The translations under genes and the position numbers were made by a program. A model generated the notes under the pieces. The model did not search any database and was not told where the DNA came from. It worked only from the letters and a program-made list of their open reading frames with translations. Shown piece by piece: positions 1 to 6,598 of a stretch of DNA of 14,672 nucleotides (its first letter is position 1; each line of letters starts with the position of its first letter). The DNA comes from CAZOSF01 sp964582415 (GTDB lineage Bacteria > Bacteroidota > Bacteroidia > Flavobacteriales > Flavobacteriaceae): contig CAZOSF010000059.1 in the NCBI GenBank assembly GCA_964582415.1, positions 1 to 14,672 on the forward strand, read 5' to 3'.

Positions 1-140
1 ACCTTTTCCTGAGTGGCTGAATCTAAAGGTATGCGGTTTCGGTCGCGAACACAGCAAATAACCTCATGCCCAGCTTCCAATAATGCTGGCAATAACCGCA
101 TTCCTATATATCCATTGGCACCGGTAAGAAGTATTCGCAT
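1..140 (-). CDS. NAD(P)-binding epimerase/SDR-type protein, N-terminal part
   Basis: Only the first 46 codons lie in the window; the gene continues off the left edge. The translation begins MRILLTGANGYIGMRLLPAL, a beta-alpha-beta Rossmann start with the TGxxGxxG dinucleotide-binding glycine motif of extended or atypical short-chain dehydrogenases. It continues with the second strand (HEVICCVRDRNRI), where a basic residue after the strand would favour NADP(H). The family covers NAD-dependent epimerases and NmrA/YbjT-like proteins; the substrate cannot be told from this fragment. The ATG start at 138-140 fits because the first strand begins at residue 2. It lies 50 bases downstream of the preceding leftward gene and may be cotranscribed with it or use the candidate promoter in that gap. 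Confidence 0.85.
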   Translation of the reverse strand, partial: MRILLTGANGYIGMRLLPALLEAGHEVICCVRDRNRIPLDSATQEK

Positions 141-151
141 GCCTTTTTGTT

Positions 152-178
152 TAAAGGTAATTAATAATAGTTAAACAA
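152..178 (-). promoter_or_regulatory. candidate Bacteroidota housekeeping promoter for the SDR gene
   Basis: In the 50-base gap before the SDR gene, the minus strand shows TTG (176-178), 16 bases, then TACCTTTA (152-159). This resembles the Bacteroidota -33 TTG / -7 TAnnTTTG arrangement except for the last base and a slightly short spacer. The -7 box ends 11 bases before the ATG. The match is imperfect and the region is A+T rich, so confidence is low. Confidence 0.3.
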
Positions 179-190
179 TAAAGGAAAATA

Positions 191-622
191 TTACAGTTCT
201 TCCAAGGGAGGGGAATGACGTTTTACCTTCTCTGCCAAAATACGGCTTATGAATTTGTGTATGCGCAGATCCTGTGGCCTTGCCTCAATTTCAATATAAT
301 AATTGTCCCTATGGAAAGAATAACTATCCGACTTACCTTTATACAAAACCAGTTTATAGTAGGGTATTGGGAATGCGTAAGATTCCAGGAGCGATCGGAA
401 ACCAATCAAAATCCCCTCTGGACGGAGTTCAATATTGCAGACATTCCTATTATTGTCCAAAATCAATAAATTATAAATCTGAATGCTCGAAGAGAGGATG
501 TTCAATCTTGGGGAGCCTATTCCCCCTTGTTGAATACGTTCCCGAAATGAAAAGGGCTTTCCCAATTCCTCATTGATTTTTCGTGTGATCTCGGGATTGT
601 TATACGATACGTTATAAAGCAT
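191..622 (-). CDS. conserved-looking small protein of unknown function
   Basis: This is a 143-residue protein beginning MLYNVSYNNPEI. I cannot assign a function or named domain. It has no signal peptide or membrane segment and looks like a mixed alpha/beta cytoplasmic protein. A central run of short hydrophobic strands (LNILSSSIQIYNLLILD, CNIELRPEGILIGF, YYKLVLYKG, YYIEIEA) could form a PH-like or small beta-sheet fold, followed by a C-terminal helix (LRIHKFISRILAEKV). The frame can be extended upstream to a TTG at 668-670 (159 residues). I prefer the ATG at 620-622 because the extension contains TATCTTTA (644-651), which looks like a -7 promoter box. It is divergent from argS, with start codons about 90 bases apart. 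Confidence 0.7.
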   Translation of the reverse strand: MLYNVSYNNPEITRKINEELGKPFSFRERIQQGGIGSPRLNILSSSIQIYNLLILDNNRNVCNIELRPEGILIGFRSLLESYAFPIPYYKLVLYKGKSDSYSFHRDNYYIEIEARPQDLRIHKFISRILAEKVKRHSPPLEEL

Positions 623-643
623 TATTTTCTTGGCAATTTCAAA

Positions 644-670
644 TAAAGATACAAAACGAATCAAGTTCAA
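644..670 (-). promoter_or_regulatory. candidate promoter for the small unknown gene
   Basis: Minus-strand TTG (668-670), 16 bases, then TATCTTTA (644-651), 21 bases before the preferred ATG at 622. It resembles the Bacteroidota TTG / TAnnTTTG promoter except for the final base. If real, it excludes the upstream TTG as a start codon. Confidence 0.3.
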
Positions 671-693
671 AAAGTAGATTTCTCGTATCTTTG
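666..693 (+). promoter_or_regulatory. argS promoter, Bacteroidota -7 box TATCTTTG
   Basis: TATCTTTG at 686-693 matches the Bacteroidota -7 consensus TAnnTTTG exactly and sits 19 bases before the argS ATG. A weak -33 element, TTC at 666-668 rather than TTG, lies 17 bases upstream. The position and exact -7 box make this a credible housekeeping promoter with a short leader. Confidence 0.55.
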
Positions 694-712
694 CCCCTCA
701 AAATTAAAGAGG

Positions 713-2485
713 ATGAGCTTACAGGAACTACTCAGTGCGAAGGTAAAAGATGCGGTAAAAAGTCTGTTCGATGTTCCATTGGAACATGTAGAATTCCAAG
801 CTACCCGTAAGGAATTTGAGGGGGATATTACAGTTGTGGTTTTTCCAATGTTGAAAGTAATCAAAGGAAACCCGGTACAGATTGGGGAGCGTTTGGGTGA
901 ATTTCTAGTAAGTGAAGTGGATGAGGTGTCAAAATTTAATGTGGTTAAGGGTTTCTTGAACCTGTCTTTAAGCGATGCCTACTTTCTAAAATTTTTCAAT
1001 AAAGTCGGTGATTTTTCAACCTTTGGAAACGTTCCGCAAGGAACCGATGCCATCATGGTAGAGTATTCTTCGCCCAACACCAATAAACCCCTGCACTTAG
1101 GGCATATTCGAAACATATTGTTGGGATATTCGGTTTCTCAAATATTGAAAGCTTCGGGCAAGAAGGTTTACAAAACCCAAATTATAAACGATCGAGGGAT
1201 TCATATTTGTAAGAGTATGTTGGCCTGGCAGCGCTACGGAAATGGCGAAACTCCCGAATCTACGGGATTGAAAGGAGATAAATTGGTGGGGAATTATTAT
1301 GTGCGTTTCGATCAGGAATACAAAAAAGAAGTCGCAGCATTGATGGCGGAAGGTAAATCTGAAGAGGAAGCAAAGGCCCAAGCACCTTTTCTTTTGGCTG
1401 CCCAAGATATGTTGCGAAAGTGGGAGGCTGGTGATTCTGAAACCGTTGCTTTATGGGAGAAGATGAACAGCTGGGTATATGAAGGATTTGAAAAAACATA
1501 CAAGAAATTAGGGGTCGATTTTGATAGCTATTATTATGAAAGTGATACCTATTTGTTAGGAAAAGACAACATCATGGAAGGTCTCGAAAAAGGGGTCTTC
1601 TACAAAAAAGACGATGGTTCGGTTTGGTGTGACCTAACGGAAGATGGCCTCGATGAAAAATTAGTCCTTAGGAAAGATGGTACAGCCGTTTATATGACCC
1701 AAGATATTGGAACTGCTATACAAAGGGTAAAGGATCATCCGGATGTTACAGGTATGATTTATACCGTAGGTAATGAACAGGACTACCATTTTAAGGTACT
1801 TTTTCTAATTCTGAAAAAACTTGGGTATTCCTGGGCAGATAACCTGTATCACTTGAGTTATGGTATGGTAGACCTGCCTTCTGGAAAGATGAAGAGTAGA
1901 GAAGGGACCGTGGTGGATGCCGATGATTTGATCGATGAAATGGGGGATACCGCGAAGACCATTTCCGAAGAACTTGGAAAAATTGATGACCTGAACGATT
2001 CCGAAAAAGAAAACCTATTCCACATGATTGGAATGGGGGCTTTGAAATATTATATTTTGAAAGTGGATCCTAAAAAGCGCATACTTTTCGACCCGCAGGA
2101 AAGTGTCGATTTTCAAGGAAATACGGGGCCATTCATTCAATACACCTATGCACGCATCCAATCCATACTTCGAAAGGCTCCAGAAGTAAAGAGTGAAATC
2201 CCTAATGTAATAGCCCTCCACGAGAAGGAAAGGGAATTGATCAAACAATTGCAGCTATTTCCTGAAAAAGTTCAGGAAGCCGCCGCTCAGTACAGTCCGG
2301 CGCAAATAGCAAATTATACGTATGATTTGGTGAAGGAATTCAATTCCTTCTATCAAAACGTTTCCATTTTAGGAGCCGATTCTCCTGAACAGGTACAACT
2401 AAGAATTGCCTTATCCAAAGCCGTGGGAGAGGTGATTAAAACATCCTTCGGACTTTTGGGAATCGAGGTACCCAATAGAATGTAA
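713..2485 (+). CDS. argS: arginyl-tRNA synthetase
   Basis: Class I aminoacyl-tRNA synthetase that charges tRNA-Arg with arginine using ATP, in the cytoplasm. The 590-residue length is normal for the family. Residues 1-100 form the ArgRS-specific N-terminal Add-1 domain, which binds the tRNA D-loop. The catalytic signature SSPNTNKPLHLGHIRN lies at 119-134 with the HIGH-type motif HLGH at 128-131. The degenerate KMSKS-equivalent loop is around GKMKSREGTVVDADDL (391-406). The C-terminal helical anticodon-binding (DALR) domain follows and ends in the usual LGIEVPNRM, including the terminal Arg-Met typical of ArgRS. The ATG at 713 is preceded by AAAGAGG. It ends 6 bases from the stop of the convergent receptor gene. 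Nothing is unusual in the coding sequence. Confidence 0.98.
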   Translation: MSLQELLSAKVKDAVKSLFDVPLEHVEFQATRKEFEGDITVVVFPMLKVIKGNPVQIGERLGEFLVSEVDEVSKFNVVKGFLNLSLSDAYFLKFFNKVGDFSTFGNVPQGTDAIMVEYSSPNTNKPLHLGHIRNILLGYSVSQILKASGKKVYKTQIINDRGIHICKSMLAWQRYGNGETPESTGLKGDKLVGNYYVRFDQEYKKEVAALMAEGKSEEEAKAQAPFLLAAQDMLRKWEAGDSETVALWEKMNSWVYEGFEKTYKKLGVDFDSYYYESDTYLLGKDNIMEGLEKGVFYKKDDGSVWCDLTEDGLDEKLVLRKDGTAVYMTQDIGTAIQRVKDHPDVTGMIYTVGNEQDYHFKVLFLILKKLGYSWADNLYHLSYGMVDLPSGKMKSREGTVVDADDLIDEMGDTAKTISEELGKIDDLNDSEKENLFHMIGMGALKYYILKVDPKKRILFDPQESVDFQGNTGPFIQYTYARIQSILRKAPEVKSEIPNVIALHEKERELIKQLQLFPEKVQEAAAQYSPAQIANYTYDLVKEFNSFYQNVSILGADSPEQVQLRIALSKAVGEVIKTSFGLLGIEVPNRM

Positions 2486-2491
2486 TCGCTT

Positions 2492-5047
2492 TTAAAAAAG
2501 GAGTTGGACGGAGAAGTTTGGCGTAAATCCTAGAGAAACTTCTTCAATACGGTTGATTTCCGATTCAAAACTAAAGGGGTCATCCAAGGCATAACGAATG
2601 TTCAAGGTGTTTTCCTTCCCCGTCAGATTTAACAAAGCCAGATTGAATTTGGCAGCCAGTCCTTCCGAAATGGTCCAGAGATATTCGGTCGAGAAATCCA
2701 CGCGAAGATAATCGGGTAAGCGTTCTTCATTGGGGTCATTAAATGGGATGATTAAAAATCCATCGCCATATTCGAAGCGAGCATTTTCATTCGGTAGCGT
2801 ATAAGGTTTACCTGTGCGCCAATTCATGCCTAAGGCAAATTTGAATTGCTTCCATTCGTAGGTACCGGCAACATTGACAGTATGTTTGATGTCGAGGTTG
2901 TTGGGAAATGTACTCGGGGTTAGCGAGGCGAAGTCATATTCGTTGTTGCTGTAGCCATAGCCAATCCATCCGCTGAATTGTCTCCATTTTTTGTTGATGA
3001 TAAATTCTATTCCGGAGATGCTGTAATTCCCAGTTGTGGTGCTGAATTGAAACTGATTTTGAAAACCCTGACTCTTGCTGGTAATATCATTTACCTTTTT
3101 GTAAAAACCTTCCACATTCACGAACCATCCTCTCTTGTTGAATAAAAATCCTAAAGAAGCTTGCTGACTCATTTTTACAGGGACTTCTTCTTCATCGGCC
3201 AGTACCCAACGTCTTTTCTCCACCCCTAGGAAATCACTCTGTAAATCGATACGCTGAGTAAGTGTCTGACTTTTCATTTCCCCACCCAATTCCAAGGCAA
3301 AACCATCTACCAGTTCTTGATAAAGGTGCAATCGAGGTTCTACTGTTATCTGGCTGAATTTTTCAAAATAGTTGCCTCGTAGCCCGACGACAGCCCTTGT
3401 TTTGTTGTTTGGGGAACGATAATTAAGGGAGGAGTGCACAATATGAGATCGAAGCACATTCCTTGTATAATCCCTAAATCGGGGTAGATTCACATCTTGA
3501 ATATTGGAAACACCAACTTCCAAAAATTGATAACCTGATGCCAGTTGCCAGGATTCTGTGATGTGCCAACGGGAATCAAGTTTTACACCCAAATCCAAAA
3601 CCTCGTTTTCTTGGTTGATTTCCTGTGTAGTGAATATATCCTGATTCAAGGCGTCCAACAGGTAATGGGATACATGAAAGGACGCAGTGGTGCTAAACCG
3701 GTTCGACCACTGATGACGCCATTGAATTCCGGCCGCCTGACTTTTCTGTTCCAACCGACTCGTTTCCTCGCTTTCCGATAGCCTTTCCGAGAACTCAAAA
3801 TGATTCTCCATAGCGATAAAACTCAAGCGTACCTGATCGTTCTCACTGGGGTCCCAAAGCAATTTTCCCCCTATATCATAAAAATAAAAATCTTCTTGAA
3901 AAAGTACGTCCGTGAATTCTGCCGAATTCTGATTGTTGGTGATTTCCGTATCCTGAAAAACCCGGTCGGAGAAGTTATTATACACAGGGGTTTCAAACAA
4001 TCCGTTGATGGAGGTTCTCCCGGAAAGCTGCACCCCTAACTTTTTCGAGATAGGGAACTCCAGAAAGGCATTGGTGTTGATCAGGTTTGATCCCACCCCG
4101 CCTCGAAATTCTTCAGTGATATTGTTGTTGGATCCCATGGAAATCACCCCCGAAACACTTTCCCCAAATTGTGCAGGAGTTCCATTTTTATAAAGAGTTA
4201 GCTCTTGTGTGAGGTTGGGGTTAAAAGCCGAAATCAATCCAAAAAAATGACCAGTTTGGTACATTCGAATTCCTTCCCAAAGAATGAGGTTTTCATCATT
4301 GGTCCCACCCCGTATGTTAATAGTTGAAATCGTTTCATTGACACTCGCAACACCAGGAAGGGTTTGTGCAATCTGAAGTACATCGTTCTCGGTTTGCCCA
4401 GGCACCAGTCCGAAATTTTCGGTATTTAAACTAGTAGAGCCGTCACTATTTCTATTAATACCTTTTACAAGGAAACTACTGATAAGTACCTCATTGAGTT
4501 CGGAAATACTGGAAACCATCAATAACTGCGGGCAATTTTCTCCGAGTTTGGAAATGGGAATAGTTATCGTTTCATAACCTAAGAAACTAATTTCAACCGT
4601 GGCATCCGATAAGTTGTTTGGAAGAAAGAATCTTCCATCATTCCCGGAGAGCGTTGCATAGTTCGCATTCGCCACCTGTATAGAGGCATTAGACATGGGC
4701 ATTCCAGACGCACTGTCTACTAAAGAGCCACAAATCCTGCTATCCTCAGCTACATTTCGCGCGACCGTATAATAGCGATCACTTAATTTTTGAACACGAA
4801 AGGGCGTGTTTTCGTTGATATAGGTAAGGGTTTCTTCAAGACTGAGCCCTTCAAGTGGAGCTTCGAAGGCAACAGCTTTTACTTCGTCAATGACATAGGA
4901 AAAGAGTATTTGGTGTTCCGTTTCCAACTGAAGTATGATCGTATATAACGATACCTTCTCCCGTTCTTGCCCAAAAAGCAAACCAGGAAGTAGAAAAACA
5001 AAAACACCAATAAGACAAACAAATTTCCTAACGACTGTTCCTCGCAT
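2492..5047 (-). CDS. TonB-dependent receptor with STN domain (cassette 1)
   Basis: An 851-residue outer-membrane active-transport receptor of the FecA-like transducer type. Visible order: signal peptide about 1-26 (hydrophobic, ending LLFGQ); STN/secretin-type signalling domain about 28-97; carboxypeptidase-regulatory-like beta sandwich about 103-175 (ICGSLVDSASG, then FLGYETITIPI); plug about 190-305 with INIRGGTND and GHFFGLISAFNP; then a 22-strand-type barrel ending in an aromatic-terminated strand (FSVQLLF). The STN domain indicates that it signals to the FecR encoded just upstream. The ATG at 5047 overlaps the 3' end of fecR by 20 bases, which suggests translational coupling. There is no SusD gene beside it. 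The ligand is not evident; iron chelates, cobalamin, glycans or peptides are all possible. Closely related to the receptor at 8570-11071. Confidence 0.93.
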   Translation of the reverse strand: MRGTVVRKFVCLIGVFVFLLPGLLFGQEREKVSLYTIILQLETEHQILFSYVIDEVKAVAFEAPLEGLSLEETLTYINENTPFRVQKLSDRYYTVARNVAEDSRICGSLVDSASGMPMSNASIQVANANYATLSGNDGRFFLPNNLSDATVEISFLGYETITIPISKLGENCPQLLMVSSISELNEVLISSFLVKGINRNSDGSTSLNTENFGLVPGQTENDVLQIAQTLPGVASVNETISTINIRGGTNDENLILWEGIRMYQTGHFFGLISAFNPNLTQELTLYKNGTPAQFGESVSGVISMGSNNNITEEFRGGVGSNLINTNAFLEFPISKKLGVQLSGRTSINGLFETPVYNNFSDRVFQDTEITNNQNSAEFTDVLFQEDFYFYDIGGKLLWDPSENDQVRLSFIAMENHFEFSERLSESEETSRLEQKSQAAGIQWRHQWSNRFSTTASFHVSHYLLDALNQDIFTTQEINQENEVLDLGVKLDSRWHITESWQLASGYQFLEVGVSNIQDVNLPRFRDYTRNVLRSHIVHSSLNYRSPNNKTRAVVGLRGNYFEKFSQITVEPRLHLYQELVDGFALELGGEMKSQTLTQRIDLQSDFLGVEKRRWVLADEEEVPVKMSQQASLGFLFNKRGWFVNVEGFYKKVNDITSKSQGFQNQFQFSTTTGNYSISGIEFIINKKWRQFSGWIGYGYSNNEYDFASLTPSTFPNNLDIKHTVNVAGTYEWKQFKFALGMNWRTGKPYTLPNENARFEYGDGFLIIPFNDPNEERLPDYLRVDFSTEYLWTISEGLAAKFNLALLNLTGKENTLNIRYALDDPFSFESEINRIEEVSLGFTPNFSVQLLF

Positions 5048-5933
5048 ATAGGGTCACTTGGTCTCCATTGACTGTATACTCCAATTGTAGGGGTTCGCAT
5101 ATAGAGCGAAGGGCTACATTGAGATCCTTATGGGTGAAACTACCCGTATATCGGGCAGTAGCAACATCTTTTAAAGTTATTTTTACTGGGTATTGACGCA
5201 TTAATTCTTCCAAAACCGACCGTAAATCCGCGTTTTCGAATCGACTTTCGAAACCAATCCAAGAAGGAGCGCCCTCTGTTGTATTTTCATAAGCCAAAAG
5301 TGTGTTGTTTTCGACTTTTATATAGGTGCCAGCGGGTAGCTTTACAAGCGTGTCGGCATAGGCCACACTAACCAGTCCTTCAAAACATTTTACATAAAAC
5401 TGTTTTCCCCTTGAAAAAACGTTGAACTGGGTTCCCAAAACGGAAACCACTCCTTGAGACGTGTTCACATCGAATTTTTTTCCTTTAGCTACCTTGAAAT
5501 AGGCTTCCCCATCTAACTGTAGCGATCTATTGTTATCCCATTCCTTTTTATTATAAACAATTTCGGATTGGGCATTTAAAATAACTTCGGAAGTATCCGG
5601 TAATAGTAGCGTTTCTTTTTGCGCAATGTCCGTAGTAATATTGGTGTCACGGTTTGTCAAGAAAACATAACTTAAAGCTGCAACCGCTACGATGGCAGCG
5701 ATTCTCAAAACTGTTTTCCATGGATTCAGACTTCTTACTTTTGAGGTAGAAGCTTTACGCAGGGCAATTTTTTCCTTATTTGAGACTTCCTGATAACCAG
5801 GAACTTCGTACTCTGAAGTAGCTTGTGCAATTTTCAAAAGAGGCGCCATTTCAGCATCCTCCTGTAATAGTCGGATTTCTTCTGCAGAGGCTTCCCCGTT
5901 TAAGTATTTGTGTAAAATGTAGTTTTTGTCCAT
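5028..5933 (-). CDS. FecR-family anti-sigma factor (cassette 1)
   Basis: A 301-residue inner-membrane regulator. The cytoplasmic N-terminal part (about 1-70, including YLNGEASAEEIRLL) binds the sigma factor. A single membrane span lies at about 74-93. The periplasmic FecR domain spans about 105-196 (LLLPDTSEVILNAQSEI, VSVLGTQFNVFSRG, CFEGLVSV, VKLPAGTYI). A C-terminal DUF4974-type domain at about 225-297 (FENADLRSVLEELMRQ, GSFTHKDLNVALRSI) resembles the STN fold and is the likely contact for the receptor's STN domain. The gene is 60 bases downstream of the sigma gene and overlaps the receptor start. The ATG at 5933 follows the bipartite motif at 5960-5986, so I infer that fecR and the receptor are switched on by the released sigma factor. 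Confidence 0.93.
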   Translation of the reverse strand: MDKNYILHKYLNGEASAEEIRLLQEDAEMAPLLKIAQATSEYEVPGYQEVSNKEKIALRKASTSKVRSLNPWKTVLRIAAIVAVAALSYVFLTNRDTNITTDIAQKETLLLPDTSEVILNAQSEIVYNKKEWDNNRSLQLDGEAYFKVAKGKKFDVNTSQGVVSVLGTQFNVFSRGKQFYVKCFEGLVSVAYADTLVKLPAGTYIKVENNTLLAYENTTEGAPSWIGFESRFENADLRSVLEELMRQYPVKITLKDVATARYTGSFTHKDLNVALRSICEPLQLEYTVNGDQVTLYARNSR

Positions 5934-5959
5934 AATTCCTGTTCCAAACTCGCTACTAT

Positions 5960-5986
5960 AACAGCCTATATTCTTTTTACCCTACC
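5960..5986 (-). promoter_or_regulatory. predicted ECF-sigma promoter of fecR1-receptor 1
   Basis: On the minus strand GGTAGG (5981-5986) is followed by 16 bases and CTGTT (5960-5964), 26 bases before the fecR1 ATG. The same two blocks with the same spacing occur upstream of lipoprotein 1, fecR2 and lipoprotein 2. In cassette 1 the first block extends to GGTAGGGTAA and the second to GCTGTT. The site lies wholly in the gap after the sigma stop codon, so fecR and the receptor can be transcribed separately from the sigma gene. Confidence 0.7.
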
Positions 5987-5993
5987 CTAAAAA

Positions 5994-6497
5994 TCAGATT
6001 CCTTCAATTTTATCCCTCAAAGCAGCTAACGCTTGACTCATTCGCTTTTCGACAGCTTTCACCGATATGTCTAAAATCTCTGCAATCTCTGAATATTTTT
6101 TTCCCTCTATTCGGTTCATCAAAAAGGCAGTGCGTTGGGCTTCGGTAAGATCGGCTATGGCATCTTTCAGTTTTTGATGAAATTGGTTCTCTTCCATCAA
6201 ATACTCCGGTGATTGCTCATTGATAGGCTTGGGCTGCCGCTGGGCATGCCGCAATACCACCTTTTGATGGGCCACTTCATTTAGAAACATATTATTGGCG
6301 ACTGTATAGAGGTAGGATTTTGCTTTTCCCTCACTTACCTTTTCACAATTTTGCCACAACTTGATAAAGGCTTCTTGTACCAAATCATTGGCCTGGGCTT
6401 CATCGCCACACTTAAAGAAAACGAAATGATAAATCGGTTTGCCCCATTTTTCATAAAGCCTGTTGAAGATAGATTCGGAGCAAACGTTTTCATTCAT
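5994..6497 (-). CDS. ECF RNA polymerase sigma factor, FecI-like (cassette 1)
   Basis: A 167-residue sigma-70 family extracytoplasmic-function factor, normal length. Region 2 spans about 10-76, with the core- and -10-binding helices around FNRLYEKWGK and DLVQEAFIKLW (38-48), followed by AKSYLYTVANN. Region 4 spans about 108-162, with a helix-turn-helix at about 134-157 (YSEIAEILDISVKAVEKR) that would read the -35 element. There is no region 3, as expected for ECF factors. It heads the leftward block sigma, fecR, receptor, and is divergent from lipoprotein 1 across 101 bases. No bipartite motif faces the sigma gene, so it appears to be expressed basally. A TACTTTTA at 6516-6523 on the minus strand is a possible weak -7 box. 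The sigma paralogue at 12021-12536 shares the recognition-helix core IS-KAVEKR. Confidence 0.94.
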   Translation of the reverse strand: MNENVCSESIFNRLYEKWGKPIYHFVFFKCGDEAQANDLVQEAFIKLWQNCEKVSEGKAKSYLYTVANNMFLNEVAHQKVVLRHAQRQPKPINEQSPEYLMEENQFHQKLKDAIADLTEAQRTAFLMNRIEGKKYSEIAEILDISVKAVEKRMSQALAALRDKIEGI

Positions 6498-6544
6498 TGG
6501 GTAAAGGTTGTGGGGTAAAAGTAATTATTTTTTTTTCATATTGC

Positions 6545-6571
6545 GGTAGGGTAAATTTTTGTTTAGCTGTT
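6545..6571 (+). promoter_or_regulatory. predicted ECF-sigma promoter of lipoprotein 1
   Basis: GGTAGG (6545-6550), 16 bases, CTGTT (6567-6571), ending 27 bases before the lipoprotein ATG. It shares the longer blocks GGTAGGGTAA and GCTGTT at identical spacing with the fecR1 site, although the intervening bases differ. This argues that the divergent lipoprotein belongs to the regulon of the neighbouring sigma factor. Confidence 0.7.
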
Positions 6572-6598
6572 TCAACTACAAATACGAATTAAAAAATT

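Noticed and set aside
623..670. Longer N-terminus of the small unknown protein from a TTG at 668-670
   Set aside because: The added stretch contains a -7-like box on the same strand, and an ATG with a natural start sequence follows.
3545..4193. Three consecutive rightward open frames of 62-79 codons inside receptor 1
   Set aside because: They lie antisense to a strongly supported receptor gene, have no initiation signals or family features, and look like shadows of the coding strand.
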